From Gammaproteobacteria bacterium (GTDB lineage Bacteria > Pseudomonadota > Gammaproteobacteria > Steroidobacterales > GCA-2729495), in NCBI GenBank assembly GCA_030426355.1, contig JAUHYQ010000005.1, positions 124,001 through 188,000 of the forward strand: a stretch of 64,000 bases of DNA, given 5' to 3'. The notes under the pieces were generated by a model, which was not told the DNA's origin, did no database searches, and saw only the letters and a list, made by a program, of their open reading frames with translations. Positions 33,065 to 42,121 of this stretch are shown here, one piece after another. Positions within the stretch are counted from its first letter, which is position 1; every line of letters starts with the position of its first letter. The position numbers and the translations under genes are program-made.

Positions 33065-34384
33065 TCAGGCGGTTGCCAGTTTGGTGACCCCGTGGCGCAG
33101 CCGCACGTAGATCGCGAACAGCAGGATGGCGCTACTGCCAATACCCATCATCAAAAAGGGGCCGCCGTTGGTCCAGATATCAAACAGATAGCCGCCGAGT
33201 ACCGTGCTAACAAGGGTTCCTACCGAGCCGAAAAAATTGAAGGCCCCGAGCGTGGAGCCGGTAATGCGCGGATCGGCTTCCTGGCCAATGAGCGTTTGTC
33301 CGGAAATGACCGACGTCACCATGCCACAGCCGAGCACTATGCCAACCGGGACGGCCATCCCCAGCAACGGATTTGCCAGGCTGCCAAACCCAAGATAGCC
33401 GACTGCACCTAATGCCGACGCGATGATGAGCCCGGTTACGCGGTCGATCCGATCACTGAGCACGCCAAAAAGTGCCGCAACGGGCAGCGGTGCGACGAAT
33501 ATCATGGCCAGTAATATGCCGGCATCGGCTTGCGCCTCGCCTGCCGACATGCCCAGTGCGATGCCGGCCTGCTGTGCCCAAAGCGACAGATAGGCGCCCA
33601 CCACCACGTTGTCGCCCCGGGCGATAAATGCGCTGGCATAGGCGAGTGCAACGCGCGGGTTGCGCGCGGCACCAAACCCTTCCTTCATCAGCGTTGTCAG
33701 CGGAATCTTCTGATGTTCCAGTTTTAACTGTTCGCCACGCAGCCCCAGAATTACAACCGTGGCTGAGAGCAGGCTGACCATGCCAACGCCGGTAATGGCC
33801 ATCCGGCCGGCAACCACAGGGTCGAACCCGGCTGAGGTCAGCCAGTTAATGGCTTGTCCGCCGACACCTGACAGTATGGCAAGGCCAAGTGCATTCAGTA
33901 CCGAGCCCAGTGCCACGAGTTTGCCGCGTGAAATTTCCTGCGGATAATCGGTCAGCACAGTCGTGAATGTGCAGATCACGGCAGCCGCACCGACGGCGAA
34001 AATCGCGCGAAAGGCGGTGAGCATCATCACCGAGGTGGCGAAGGGGTAGGCCATATAACCTGCCGCGATCATCACGTATCCAATAACGAGTACCGGGCGT
34101 CTGCCGATCCGATCTGCCAGCGCACCGAAGGGCCCCACCAGGCTGATCAGCACCACTTCATGCACCAGCCCCATTTTGGCGACTACTCTGCCGTGCTCAT
34201 CCGCCGGAATGCCCAGCATGACTTCAAGCACATAGGGCTGCTGAAAATTCAGAAAAACCAGCAGGCCAATGCTGATGAACAACACGTAGAGCAGCGTCCA
34301 GCCGTTGAGCCGGGTGACACCGGGTTGCAGCCAGATATAGCCTAAGCGCGTACCGCGCGGGTCAGGCCCGGTCAGTGAGTTCAT
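33065..34384 (-). CDS. MFS permease
   Basis: 439 residues if started at ATG 34384 (MNSLTGPD); the frame is open for 33 codons more, but that stretch looks unlike a transporter N-terminus. Twelve hydrophobic segments and motif A (GALADRIGRRPVL) place it in the major facilitator superfamily. It is the unit upstream of the MaoC/crotonase pair on the same strand (93 bp gap) and diverges from the pterin dehydratase gene. Substrate unknown. Confidence 0.85.
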   Translation of the reverse strand: MNSLTGPDPRGTRLGYIWLQPGVTRLNGWTLLYVLFISIGLLVFLNFQQPYVLEVMLGIPADEHGRVVAKMGLVHEVVLISLVGPFGALADRIGRRPVLVIGYVMIAAGYMAYPFATSVMMLTAFRAIFAVGAAAVICTFTTVLTDYPQEISRGKLVALGSVLNALGLAILSGVGGQAINWLTSAGFDPVVAGRMAITGVGMVSLLSATVVILGLRGEQLKLEHQKIPLTTLMKEGFGAARNPRVALAYASAFIARGDNVVVGAYLSLWAQQAGIALGMSAGEAQADAGILLAMIFVAPLPVAALFGVLSDRIDRVTGLIIASALGAVGYLGFGSLANPLLGMAVPVGIVLGCGMVTSVISGQTLIGQEADPRITGSTLGAFNFFGSVGTLVSTVLGGYLFDIWTNGGPFLMMGIGSSAILLFAIYVRLRHGVTKLATA

Positions 34385-34497
34385 AGTCTGCTTCTTGTTT
34401 AGTATTAGGTAGGATTCGACGAAAGTCGCCAAGGCGATGCAGCAAAGGAACGAATTCCAGCATGGGTTATGCTGCGTCCACAAGTGAGGAAAAAATC

Positions 34498-34839
34498 ATG
34501 AGCGACCAGCGGCTAAGTAATCAGAAATGCAAACCCTGTGAGGGTGGTGTGCCGCCCCTTGGTGCATCCGCGGCAGGCGAGCTGCTGCAGGCGCTGCATC
34601 CCGATTGGCAGAAAAGCGACGACGGCAAGTGGATTAGCCGGCGTTTCGAATTCACGCAGTTCACCGCCACCATGGGCTTTGTAAACGCAGTGGCATGGAT
34701 TGCCGAAAGCGAGGGGCATCACCCCGATATGGAGGTGTCGTACCGGTATTGCGTGGTCAGGTGGACCACCCACGCCATTGATGGCTTGTCCGAAAACGAT
34801 TTTATCTGCGCAGCAAAAGTCGACCGGTTGATCGACTGA
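34498..34839 (+). CDS. phhB: 4a-hydroxytetrahydrobiopterin dehydratase
   Basis: 113 residues from ATG 34498 behind GAGGAAA. The family signature EGHHPDMEVSYRYCVVRWTT carries the catalytic histidines, and GLSENDFICAAKVD closes the domain. It regenerates pterin cofactor after aromatic amino acid hydroxylation and can also be a dimerisation or moonlighting factor. No phenylalanine hydroxylase gene is nearby. It is convergent with the acetolactate synthase gene (4 bp between stops). Confidence 0.93.
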   Translation: MSDQRLSNQKCKPCEGGVPPLGASAAGELLQALHPDWQKSDDGKWISRRFEFTQFTATMGFVNAVAWIAESEGHHPDMEVSYRYCVVRWTTHAIDGLSENDFICAAKVDRLID

Positions 34840-34843
34840 CAGT

Positions 34844-36697
34844 TCAAAACATTGAGCTGCCGTCGATTTCCTCATCGGCATTTCGTGGAGTACGACGCGG
34901 AATAAAATCACCAGTGATCATTGAGTCATAGGCGAGGCCGGGCCCGACCATGGGGTACACGCCTGCATCCGTATCAATGATGACTTCAAGAAAGGCCGGA
35001 CCGGGGAAATTGATCCAGTCCTGAACCACCGATTCCATGTCTTCCTCGTTTTCGAGCCGCACCGCGAAATGGAACCCGTCGGCCTGCGCGGCCTTAACGA
35101 AATCTTTGCGACGCAACGATTTATCGCTTGCCGACAAGCGCCCCTGATAGAAGAGTTTTTGCCACTGTTTAACCATGCCGTCGCCGTAGTTGTTCAGCAC
35201 CAGAACTTTTACCGGCAAGTCGTAGGTGGTCACGGTTTCCAGCTCACCAAGGTTCATGCGGATGCTGGCATCACCGTCCACATCAATAACCAGCTTGTCG
35301 GGGTGCGCAAACTGCGCACCGATGGCTGCAGGCAACCCGAAGCCCATCGTGCCCATGCTGCCCGAAGTCAGCCAAAGCCGTGGATCGCAAAAATCAAAAT
35401 ATTGCGCCGCCCACATCTGGTGCTGCCCTACACCTGTCGTAATGATGGCCTTGCCGCCGGCATGGCGGTTTATCGCCTCAATTACTGCGTAAGGCTGGAT
35501 CAGTTCGCTGTTGCGATCGTAGTTGAGCGCATAGGTGCGTTTAAGCGCTGCAACTTCCTGTTGCCAGTTGCCGAGCTCAAGCCGAATCCCGTGCTCATTG
35601 CCGTAGTCGATCACCTTTCGCAAATCGCGATCCAGGATGCCCACGTGCGACCATGCTACGGGCTTCACTTTGCCGATTTCACTCGGATCTACATCAAACT
35701 GAGCGATGCACTTGGCATTGGGAGCCCATTGTTCGGGCACGCCGGCCACGCGGTCGTCAAACCGCGCACCCACCGCGATCACCATGTCGCAATCCTCGAC
35801 CGCATAGTTGGCGAAAGCAGTGCCGTGCATGCCCAGCATGCGCAGCGAGAGATCATCAGTGGTGTCATAAGCACCAATGCCCATAAGTGTCGTCGTAACG
35901 GGGATGCCGTGTGTTTGCGCAAACTCCCGCAGCGATACCGATGCTTCGCCATTAATGACGCCGCCGCCCGCGTATATCAGCGGGCGCTCTGCAGCCGTTA
36001 GCAGCGCATAGAATTCTTCGCAATGCGCATCGGTCATCACGTTATTCTCGATGGCGTGCATGCGATGTCGATAGCCAGGCACGGCTAGCAATCCGCTACC
36101 CTGAAAAACTCCGTCCCAGTTCTGAATGTTCTTTGGTACGTCGATAACCACCGGGCCGGGCCGCCCGGTCTTGGCGATCTCGAACGCCGTCCGCACGGTA
36201 GCTTCCAGTTTTTCCGGGTCGGTCACCAGAAAGCAATGTTTGGCCAGAGGTCCCAGTGCAGCCGCTACGGGCGCTTCCTGAAAGGCATCCGTACCGATCA
36301 TGTTGGTTGGAACCTGGCCGCAAATAACGACAATGGGCACCGAATCGGCGAGGCAGTCGCGCACCGGTGTAGCCGTATTGGTCGCGCCCGGGCCCGATGT
36401 CACCATGACCACGCCCACTTTGCCCGTGGCCTTGGCATAGCCCGCAGCCATAAAACCAGCGCCCTGCTCGTTCGCGGGCACAATCAGTGGCATCGGGGCA
36501 TCGTCGCTACCGGTGCTGTGTTCATCGTTGTAACGGAACACTGCGTCATAGGTTGGCAGAATTGCACCACCGCTATAGCCGAAAATGGTGTCCACGCCCT
36601 CGTCGGCAAGGACCTGCACAATAATCTCGGCGCCCGTCATGGGTGTTCCGGCAAGCGGATGGTGGTCGGCTGCAGCAGGTCTTGGGTTCGGGTTCAT
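34844..36697 (-). CDS. ilvI: Acetolactate synthase, large (catalytic) subunit
   Basis: 617 residues. It is a thiamine-diphosphate enzyme that joins two pyruvates, or pyruvate and 2-oxobutyrate, in branched-chain amino acid synthesis. Motifs: catalytic Glu region NEQGAGFMAAGYAK, the FAD/central domain (GARFDDRVAG), and the ThDP-Mg site GDASIRMNLGE...NNYGDGM. Length is slightly above the usual 570-590, owing to a polar N-terminal 19 residues; ATG at codon 20 (MTGAEIIVQVL) is an alternative start. Unlike most genomes, the small-subunit gene is not downstream but divergent, 172 bp away. Symbol ilvI versus ilvB is a convention. Confidence 0.93.
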   Translation of the reverse strand: MNPNPRPAAADHHPLAGTPMTGAEIIVQVLADEGVDTIFGYSGGAILPTYDAVFRYNDEHSTGSDDAPMPLIVPANEQGAGFMAAGYAKATGKVGVVMVTSGPGATNTATPVRDCLADSVPIVVICGQVPTNMIGTDAFQEAPVAAALGPLAKHCFLVTDPEKLEATVRTAFEIAKTGRPGPVVIDVPKNIQNWDGVFQGSGLLAVPGYRHRMHAIENNVMTDAHCEEFYALLTAAERPLIYAGGGVINGEASVSLREFAQTHGIPVTTTLMGIGAYDTTDDLSLRMLGMHGTAFANYAVEDCDMVIAVGARFDDRVAGVPEQWAPNAKCIAQFDVDPSEIGKVKPVAWSHVGILDRDLRKVIDYGNEHGIRLELGNWQQEVAALKRTYALNYDRNSELIQPYAVIEAINRHAGGKAIITTGVGQHQMWAAQYFDFCDPRLWLTSGSMGTMGFGLPAAIGAQFAHPDKLVIDVDGDASIRMNLGELETVTTYDLPVKVLVLNNYGDGMVKQWQKLFYQGRLSASDKSLRRKDFVKAAQADGFHFAVRLENEEDMESVVQDWINFPGPAFLEVIIDTDAGVYPMVGPGLAYDSMITGDFIPRRTPRNADEEIDGSSMF

Positions 36698-36745
36698 CTG
36701 GGGTGAAAGCTTTTGGTGGCCTGGTTTATTTATTTTCGGCGCACA

Positions 36746-36855
36746 TTTTCAGGACGCACTATCTCGGCAAGTGTCTGCCAAAGCCCGGCGCATTGCAATA
36801 GCCTGAAAACTGCGCCACCATTGCCAGTTCAATTGTTTTCGACGCGTTTCGACGC
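36746..36855. promoter_or_regulatory. Divergent ilv control region with inverted and direct repeats
   Basis: Between the two acetolactate synthase genes, TTTTCAGG (36746-36753) faces CCTGAAAA (36802-36809), an exact 8-bp inverted pair 48 nt apart. TTTCGACGC is then repeated at 36837 and 36847 with a 10-base period, one helical turn, just before the small-subunit start. They could be operator sites serving both promoters; no known regulator box is recognised. Confidence 0.35.
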
Positions 36856-36869
36856 CGAGTTAAGGTTCC

Positions 36870-37364
36870 ATGCGACACATTATTTCCATATTGATGCAGA
36901 ACGAGGCGGGCGCGTTAACCCGGGTTACCTCTATGTTCTCCTCGCGTGGCTACAACATTGAATCGCTCAGTGTGGCACCTACGGAGAACCCCCAGGTGTC
37001 GCGCCTCACAATGGTGACAGCCGGTTCTGATGGGGTTATCGACCAGATTAACAAGCAGCTCTTTAAGCTGGTAGACGTTGTGAAGATAACGGACATGACC
37101 ATGAATCCGCATATCGAACGCGAGTTGCTGTTGATGAAGGTCAGTTTGCATAACGGCGCGAACATCTCCGACATTGTGTCGGCAGCGGGCGCCAGTGTGC
37201 TCGATGCTTCGCCCGAAACCTATACGGTTCAGCTCACGGGCACAGGCGTGCAGATCGACGACTTCATGAAAACACTCGGCTCGCGATCGGAGGTTCTGGC
37301 CGTTGTTCGCAGCGGTTCCATGGCTATTGGTCGCGGTGCCAATATTCTGAGTGCGGAGCTCTAG
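36870..37364 (+). CDS. ilvH: Acetolactate synthase, small (regulatory) subunit
   Basis: 164 residues, the length of IlvH. The N-terminal ACT domain (ISILMQNEAGALTRVTSMFSSRGYNIESL trimmed here to its core NEAGALTRV and RGYNIESL) binds valine for feedback control and activates the large subunit. The C-terminal domain is present in full. It is the first gene of a plus-strand run ilvH-proB-proA with an 18-bp gap to proB, and is divergent from the large subunit, so the two chains are not co-transcribed. Confidence 0.93.
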   Translation: MRHIISILMQNEAGALTRVTSMFSSRGYNIESLSVAPTENPQVSRLTMVTAGSDGVIDQINKQLFKLVDVVKITDMTMNPHIERELLLMKVSLHNGANISDIVSAAGASVLDASPETYTVQLTGTGVQIDDFMKTLGSRSEVLAVVRSGSMAIGRGANILSAEL

Positions 37365-37382
37365 GCACCCGAGGCAAATGTC

Positions 37383-38543
37383 ATGAACTCGGGGGTTCGC
37401 TTGGTCGCAAACGCGGCACCGCTGATTGGCGCTGACAAGGTCGTCATCAAGATCGGTTCATCGCTGCTCATAGACAAGAGCAGTGGCAGCCTTAATCGTG
37501 TCTGGCTGGAATCCCTTGCTGGTGAAATAAAGCAGCTGCTGAATGAAGGTAAGCAGGTCGTGCTGGTGTCCTCTGGTGCCATTGCGCTTGGACGCGCTTA
37601 TCTCGAAATGAGTCCCGCACAGAACCGCCTTGAGGAGCATCAGGCCGCTGCCGCTGCCGGGCAGGTGTTGCTGGCGCACGGTTATCAGGAGCTGATGGCG
37701 GCCCACGACGTCAAGGTCGCACAGGTTTTGCTGACTCTGGGTGATACCGAAGATCGCCGGCGTTACCTGAATGCCCGCAACACGCTGGGAACGTTGCTCG
37801 ATCTGGGCGTGTTGCCGGTGGTAAATGAGAACGATACCGTGGCGACCCAGGAGATACGCTACGGCGACAATGACCGCCTGGCCGCCCGCGTTGCAGAGAT
37901 GATCAGCGCCGACTGCCTGGTGCTGTTATCGGACGTTGACGGTTTGTACGATGCCGACCCGACGGCTACCGCTAATGCCAGGCTCATTCCGGTGGTAACC
38001 GAGATTACGCCTGAGATTGAAGCGATGGCAGGATCCTCGCGAACCGCATACGGTTCTGGCGGCATGGCCACTAAAGTGGTGGCGGCGCGAATTTGCATGT
38101 CGGCGGGCTGCGCCACCGTGGTCGCCGCCGGGCATTATGAACGGCCGCTTGCGCGCATTCATGCGGGCGCAGACTGTACGTGGTTCATGCCTTCCAGCAC
38201 ACCACTGGCGGCCCGCAAGCAATGGATTGCGGGTGCGCTGACTGCCAGTGGAAAACTGCACGTTGATGCCGGTGCCGAGCAGGCTCTCCGCGATGGCAGC
38301 AGTCTGCTGCCGGTGGGCGTGCTGCAAATTGAGGGCAACTTTGCGCGCGGTGACGCGGTCGATGTGCTGGTCGACGGGCATCGCATTGCGCGCGGTCTGG
38401 TGGGGTACAACAGTAGTGAGGCAGCGCGCATTAAAGGTCGCAGAAGCAGTTCTATAGAAACCGAGCTGGGGTATGCGGGCCGCAAGGAACTTATTCACCG
38501 CGACGATTTGGTGATGCTGGACTTAAACGGTAAGAAATCATGA
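37383..38543 (+). CDS. proB: Glutamate 5-kinase
   Basis: 386 residues: an amino-acid-kinase domain ([38 protein letters not shown]) and a C-terminal PUA domain (about 290-380). It phosphorylates glutamate, the first committed step to proline. The GSGGMATKV segment near residue 222 is the usual substrate loop. Its stop overlaps the proA start (ATGA), giving tight coupling, and it follows ilvH by 18 bp. Confidence 0.95.
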   Translation: MNSGVRLVANAAPLIGADKVVIKIGSSLLIDKSSGSLNRVWLESLAGEIKQLLNEGKQVVLVSSGAIALGRAYLEMSPAQNRLEEHQAAAAAGQVLLAHGYQELMAAHDVKVAQVLLTLGDTEDRRRYLNARNTLGTLLDLGVLPVVNENDTVATQEIRYGDNDRLAARVAEMISADCLVLLSDVDGLYDADPTATANARLIPVVTEITPEIEAMAGSSRTAYGSGGMATKVVAARICMSAGCATVVAAGHYERPLARIHAGADCTWFMPSSTPLAARKQWIAGALTASGKLHVDAGAEQALRDGSSLLPVGVLQIEGNFARGDAVDVLVDGHRIARGLVGYNSSEAARIKGRRSSSIETELGYAGRKELIHRDDLVMLDLNGKKS

Positions 38544-39808
38544 GTACTCAAAATATTCCCGAGTTGATGGACGATCTTGGTCGACGGGCGCGCGCCGCCG
38601 CCGCCCAACTGGCTCGATCGTCGGCTGAGCAGCGCGTCGCTGCGCTGGGCGCAGCCGCGGATGCCATTATGAAACGCAGTGACGAGATCCTGGCTGCGAA
38701 TGCCAAAGATATGAAGTTGGCAGAACAGAAAGGCTTATCCGGCTCCATGCTGGATCGCTTGTTGCTGGATCAGGGGCGCATTGCGGCGATGGCCGATGGT
38801 ATTCGGCAAATTGCCAAACTGCCTGATCCGCTGGGCAAAGTCACTGCGGAGTGGGAGAGGCCCAACGGTTTAAGAATTCAGCGCGTGGCCGTTCCGCTGG
38901 GTGTGATCGGCATCATTTACGAGAGTCGTCCCAACGTCACTGCCGATGCGGGCGGGCTGTGTCTTAAATCGGGGAACGCGGTCATCTTGCGTGGCGGATC
39001 AGAAAGCTTTAACAGCAGCTCGGTGATTCGCTCCTGCATGGTTGAGGGGTTGCAGGCTGCGGGCCTCAGCATGGATGCGATCCAGATGGTGCCCACGACG
39101 GATCGTGATGCTGTGGGTTATCTGCTGTCGTCCATGCAATCCAGTGTTGACGTGATCGTGCCACGCGGCGGTAAGAATCTGATCGCACGGGTGCAGGCCG
39201 ATGCACGGGTGCCAGTCATTGGCCATCTTGAGGGCATCTGTCATGTCTACGTGCATGCGTCAGCGGATGTAGATACGGCACGAGACGTGGTGCTGAACGC
39301 AAAAATGCGCCGCACCGGCATATGCGGCGCGGCCGAGACCCTGCTGATTGATGAGTCCTGTCTGGCAACTCACTGGTCAGCGATTGCCGACGCGCTTGTT
39401 GACGCAGGCTGCGAAATTCGCGGCGACCGGCGCATATGCGCACAAGATTCTAGAGCAGTGCCGGCGAGCGCGGCCGATTGGGATACCGAGTATCTGGACG
39501 CCATTATCTCAGCGCGTGCGGTATCCGGGGTGGACGAAGCCATTGAACACATCGCAACCCACGGTTCAGGCCATACTGAAGCCATCATTGCGGAAGACGA
39601 AATCGCTGTGGAAAAGTTTTTTCGCGATTTGGACAGCGCAATTCTTCTGCACAACGCCTCCACCCAGTTTGCCGACGGTGGCGAATTTGGCATGGGCGCA
39701 GAAATTGGTATCGCGACGGGAAAGATTCACGCGCGCGGTCCGGTTGGTGCAGAGCAGCTTACCAGCTATAAATACGTGGTTCGCGGCAACGGGCAAACAC
39801 GGCCCTGA
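38540..39808 (+). CDS. proA: Glutamate-5-semialdehyde dehydrogenase
   Basis: 422 residues, normal length. It reduces glutamyl 5-phosphate to the semialdehyde using NADPH. The aldehyde-dehydrogenase-like catalytic cysteine lies in [26 protein letters not shown] and the RGGSES loop are typical. An intrinsic terminator 110 bp downstream ends the ilvH-proB-proA unit. Confidence 0.96.
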   Translation: MSTQNIPELMDDLGRRARAAAAQLARSSAEQRVAALGAAADAIMKRSDEILAANAKDMKLAEQKGLSGSMLDRLLLDQGRIAAMADGIRQIAKLPDPLGKVTAEWERPNGLRIQRVAVPLGVIGIIYESRPNVTADAGGLCLKSGNAVILRGGSESFNSSSVIRSCMVEGLQAAGLSMDAIQMVPTTDRDAVGYLLSSMQSSVDVIVPRGGKNLIARVQADARVPVIGHLEGICHVYVHASADVDTARDVVLNAKMRRTGICGAAETLLIDESCLATHWSAIADALVDAGCEIRGDRRICAQDSRAVPASAADWDTEYLDAIISARAVSGVDEAIEHIATHGSGHTEAIIAEDEIAVEKFFRDLDSAILLHNASTQFADGGEFGMGAEIGIATGKIHARGPVGAEQLTSYKYVVRGNGQTRP

Positions 39809-39917
39809 GCGTATTGCACTGCGGCTGTGCACGGGGGTGCATGCCGAGGTAATTTAGGTATACTCATGCCTAATCATTTTTTGATCGGGCAATGCGGAGG
39901 AAGCCGCATTCGCATCA

Positions 39918-39943
39918 AACGCGGCTTAGGCCGCGTTTTTTTT
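39918..39943 (+). terminator. Intrinsic terminator downstream of proA
   Basis: AACGCGGC-TTAG-GCCGCGTT followed by six further T: a perfect 8-bp stem with a U-tract. A second hairpin, AATGCGG/CCGCATT, sits just before it at 39891-39910. A TATACT hexamer near 39858 could also make this the end of a short separate RNA. Confidence 0.92.
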
Positions 39944-39971
39944 GCGCGGGGTTTCTGATCCGTTTCGGGTA

Positions 39972-42083
39972 CTAATTTCGCCAGCTGATGCTGGCATAAA
40001 ATTCTCGCTGATGGCCCGGGAAGTAGCGGTATTCGGGTGGCGTGTTGACTGCCAGCAAATCCGCGCGGTCGGCATATTTCGCGTCGGTCAGATTATTCAG
40101 CCGCAACCCGACCGTCCAGTTCTCGCCCGTTTGCATAATAAACCGGAGGTTTAATAGCCGGTGCCCGCCATAGTCGGCCGTGTTGGCGGCATCCAGAAAA
40201 TAGCGATCAGTGTATGCCCATTCCAGCTCGGCACGGCCGAGGTCATTGGCCCAGCCCAGCCGTGCGCTGGCGAGTGCCTTGGGTGCTGTGTCGATCTGGT
40301 TTCCCTTGACGATGGTTTCGCCAAGATCCGCGTCGCGGCTAAAGCGATACTCCTGATTGGCATAGCTGCCGGTTACCGCCAGGTATAAGACGTCACTCAA
40401 TTGCCAGTCGGCATTGATTTCGATCCCGGTGTGCGAAGTTTTGCCGTTGCTTACGTTGAAGTCGCTGGCGTCACGAAAAATGAAGTTCCGTTTGCGCATG
40501 TGGTAGATAACGCTTTCGATATTCATTCGCTCGCCCTGGTGTCGAAGGCCTAGCTCAACTGAATCGGCTGTTACCGAGTCTATATCGGCAACGCTTTGGC
40601 TGCTTTGCAGGCGGTAAAGTTCGGTTGCCTGAGGTGCCCTGAACCCGCGCGTCAGATTTGCGAACGCAACCGTGCGATCGCTGAATCGGTAAAGCACGCC
40701 GAGATTGGGCGCCAGATTCAGGAATGCATCGTTGCGATCGGCAGGCCGGTTGTACTGGCAACCACCGAAGCCACAAGCGGTGCCGTCATCGCGCGTATTG
40801 CCGCTAAGCATCTTATTGTCATAGCTGTATCGCAGGTATTCGATGCGCGCGCCTGCAACGAGTTCCCAACGATCGGTAAGGGGCCAGTTCAGGTTGACAA
40901 AGCCCGCGCCCTGGTAGCTGACCACGGAATAATCATAGTGTTTGCCGACCGGTCGCGTTTCCTGAATGAAAGCACTGCCATCAGCAGGGAGAGCCTGAGT
41001 CTCTTTAAGAAATCCCCGACTGATTTCGCCGTCCAGGCCCACCGTAAGGCGCCCCGTGTCGGCGACCCCCCGCCACGCCGACAACATCAGCCCACCGCTT
41101 GTTTGACCGTTCTCCTCCAGCGGCTGGCCGGGCAGAAAATGTTGCAGAAACTCCATTTCAGAATTGCGTATATAGGCGCGGTAAGTCGGCTGCCAGTTGT
41201 CATTTGCGCTGGCGGCCTGTGAGTGCGGTTCCCAGCTGACGGCCAGACGCTGGCTGCTGGCATCGCGGAAGGCCTCCGGATTGGGGTTGGTGAACCGTAC
41301 CGCCTCATCTTTGTAAGCTTCGAAGCCGGTGATAAATCCCGCCGTCTCCTGATCCAGCGCCGAAACAGTCAGGGTCACGCCCAGGTTGCCACCCGATTTT
41401 TCGTGACTACTTTTTACAAACGCTTTAATTTGCTCGTAGCCTGACTCATCGCGATAACCGCCGTCGTGGTCGAGCATAAGTCCGGCGCTGACGGCATTGC
41501 GATCGCCACCTGAATCCCACCGAAACTTGCCACGGGCAAATGCATTGGAGCCGCCTTCGATGGTAACCGCAGTGAGTCGGTCGCTACCGGGTTCGGGTAG
41601 CAAGGTGTTGACCGTGCCGTGCAGTCCGTTTGAACCGTAGTAGGCATTGCTCGGCCCGCGAATGACCTCGACGGCAGCGGCGAGTTCGATGGGCACTTCG
41701 AATAATTGATTGACGTTGCAGAAGCCGGCGGGTCGCGTCGGGATGCCGTCTTCCAGAATCAGAAACGCGCCACACGAACCGGCGCCGGTAAGTACCGGTG
41801 AGCGGATGGCTGTGAGTTGTTCCTGCCCGCTGTTGCGGTTAATCCAGACGCCTGGCAATTGCACACCAAGTTCATAGGCGTGATTGGCGGCCAGAACTGT
41901 CAGGTCATCGGATCCTGCGCGCGCGATATTACCGGCAACATTTAGCGTTGGCTGATAGTCGCGACTGGCAGTGACGACCAGATTGTCGGGAGCCCGCTGC
42001 GCGACTTCCGCTGCTACCGCGGCCGGCGAAATCAGCCAAACGGCCGCAGATAAACCCACCGTCAGGGCATTTGTGAGAGTCAT
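39972..42083 (-). CDS. TonB-dependent outer-membrane receptor
   Basis: 703 residues: signal peptide ending AVAA, TonB-box-like NLVVTAS, plug (LEDGIPTRPAGFCN... ; VEVIRGPSNAYYGSNGLHGTVN), then a barrel ending in the aromatic FYASISWRN. Two plug cysteines (SCGAF and GFCNV) and two in an extracellular loop (CGFGGC) may form disulphides. The ligand is unknown; no siderophore or metal genes are adjacent. Its start is only 38 bp from the divergent ATPase-propeller gene. Confidence 0.9.
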   Translation of the reverse strand: MTLTNALTVGLSAAVWLISPAAVAAEVAQRAPDNLVVTASRDYQPTLNVAGNIARAGSDDLTVLAANHAYELGVQLPGVWINRNSGQEQLTAIRSPVLTGAGSCGAFLILEDGIPTRPAGFCNVNQLFEVPIELAAAVEVIRGPSNAYYGSNGLHGTVNTLLPEPGSDRLTAVTIEGGSNAFARGKFRWDSGGDRNAVSAGLMLDHDGGYRDESGYEQIKAFVKSSHEKSGGNLGVTLTVSALDQETAGFITGFEAYKDEAVRFTNPNPEAFRDASSQRLAVSWEPHSQAASANDNWQPTYRAYIRNSEMEFLQHFLPGQPLEENGQTSGGLMLSAWRGVADTGRLTVGLDGEISRGFLKETQALPADGSAFIQETRPVGKHYDYSVVSYQGAGFVNLNWPLTDRWELVAGARIEYLRYSYDNKMLSGNTRDDGTACGFGGCQYNRPADRNDAFLNLAPNLGVLYRFSDRTVAFANLTRGFRAPQATELYRLQSSQSVADIDSVTADSVELGLRHQGERMNIESVIYHMRKRNFIFRDASDFNVSNGKTSHTGIEINADWQLSDVLYLAVTGSYANQEYRFSRDADLGETIVKGNQIDTAPKALASARLGWANDLGRAELEWAYTDRYFLDAANTADYGGHRLLNLRFIMQTGENWTVGLRLNNLTDAKYADRADLLAVNTPPEYRYFPGHQREFYASISWRN

Positions 42084-42121
42084 GGAGAAAAAATCGTTAT
42101 TTAGTCACACTATCGCCCATC

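Noticed and set aside
35069-36001. 310-codon open frame on the plus strand opposite the acetolactate synthase gene
   Set aside because: It is the antisense shadow of a conserved gene, with no ribosome-binding site or family motif.
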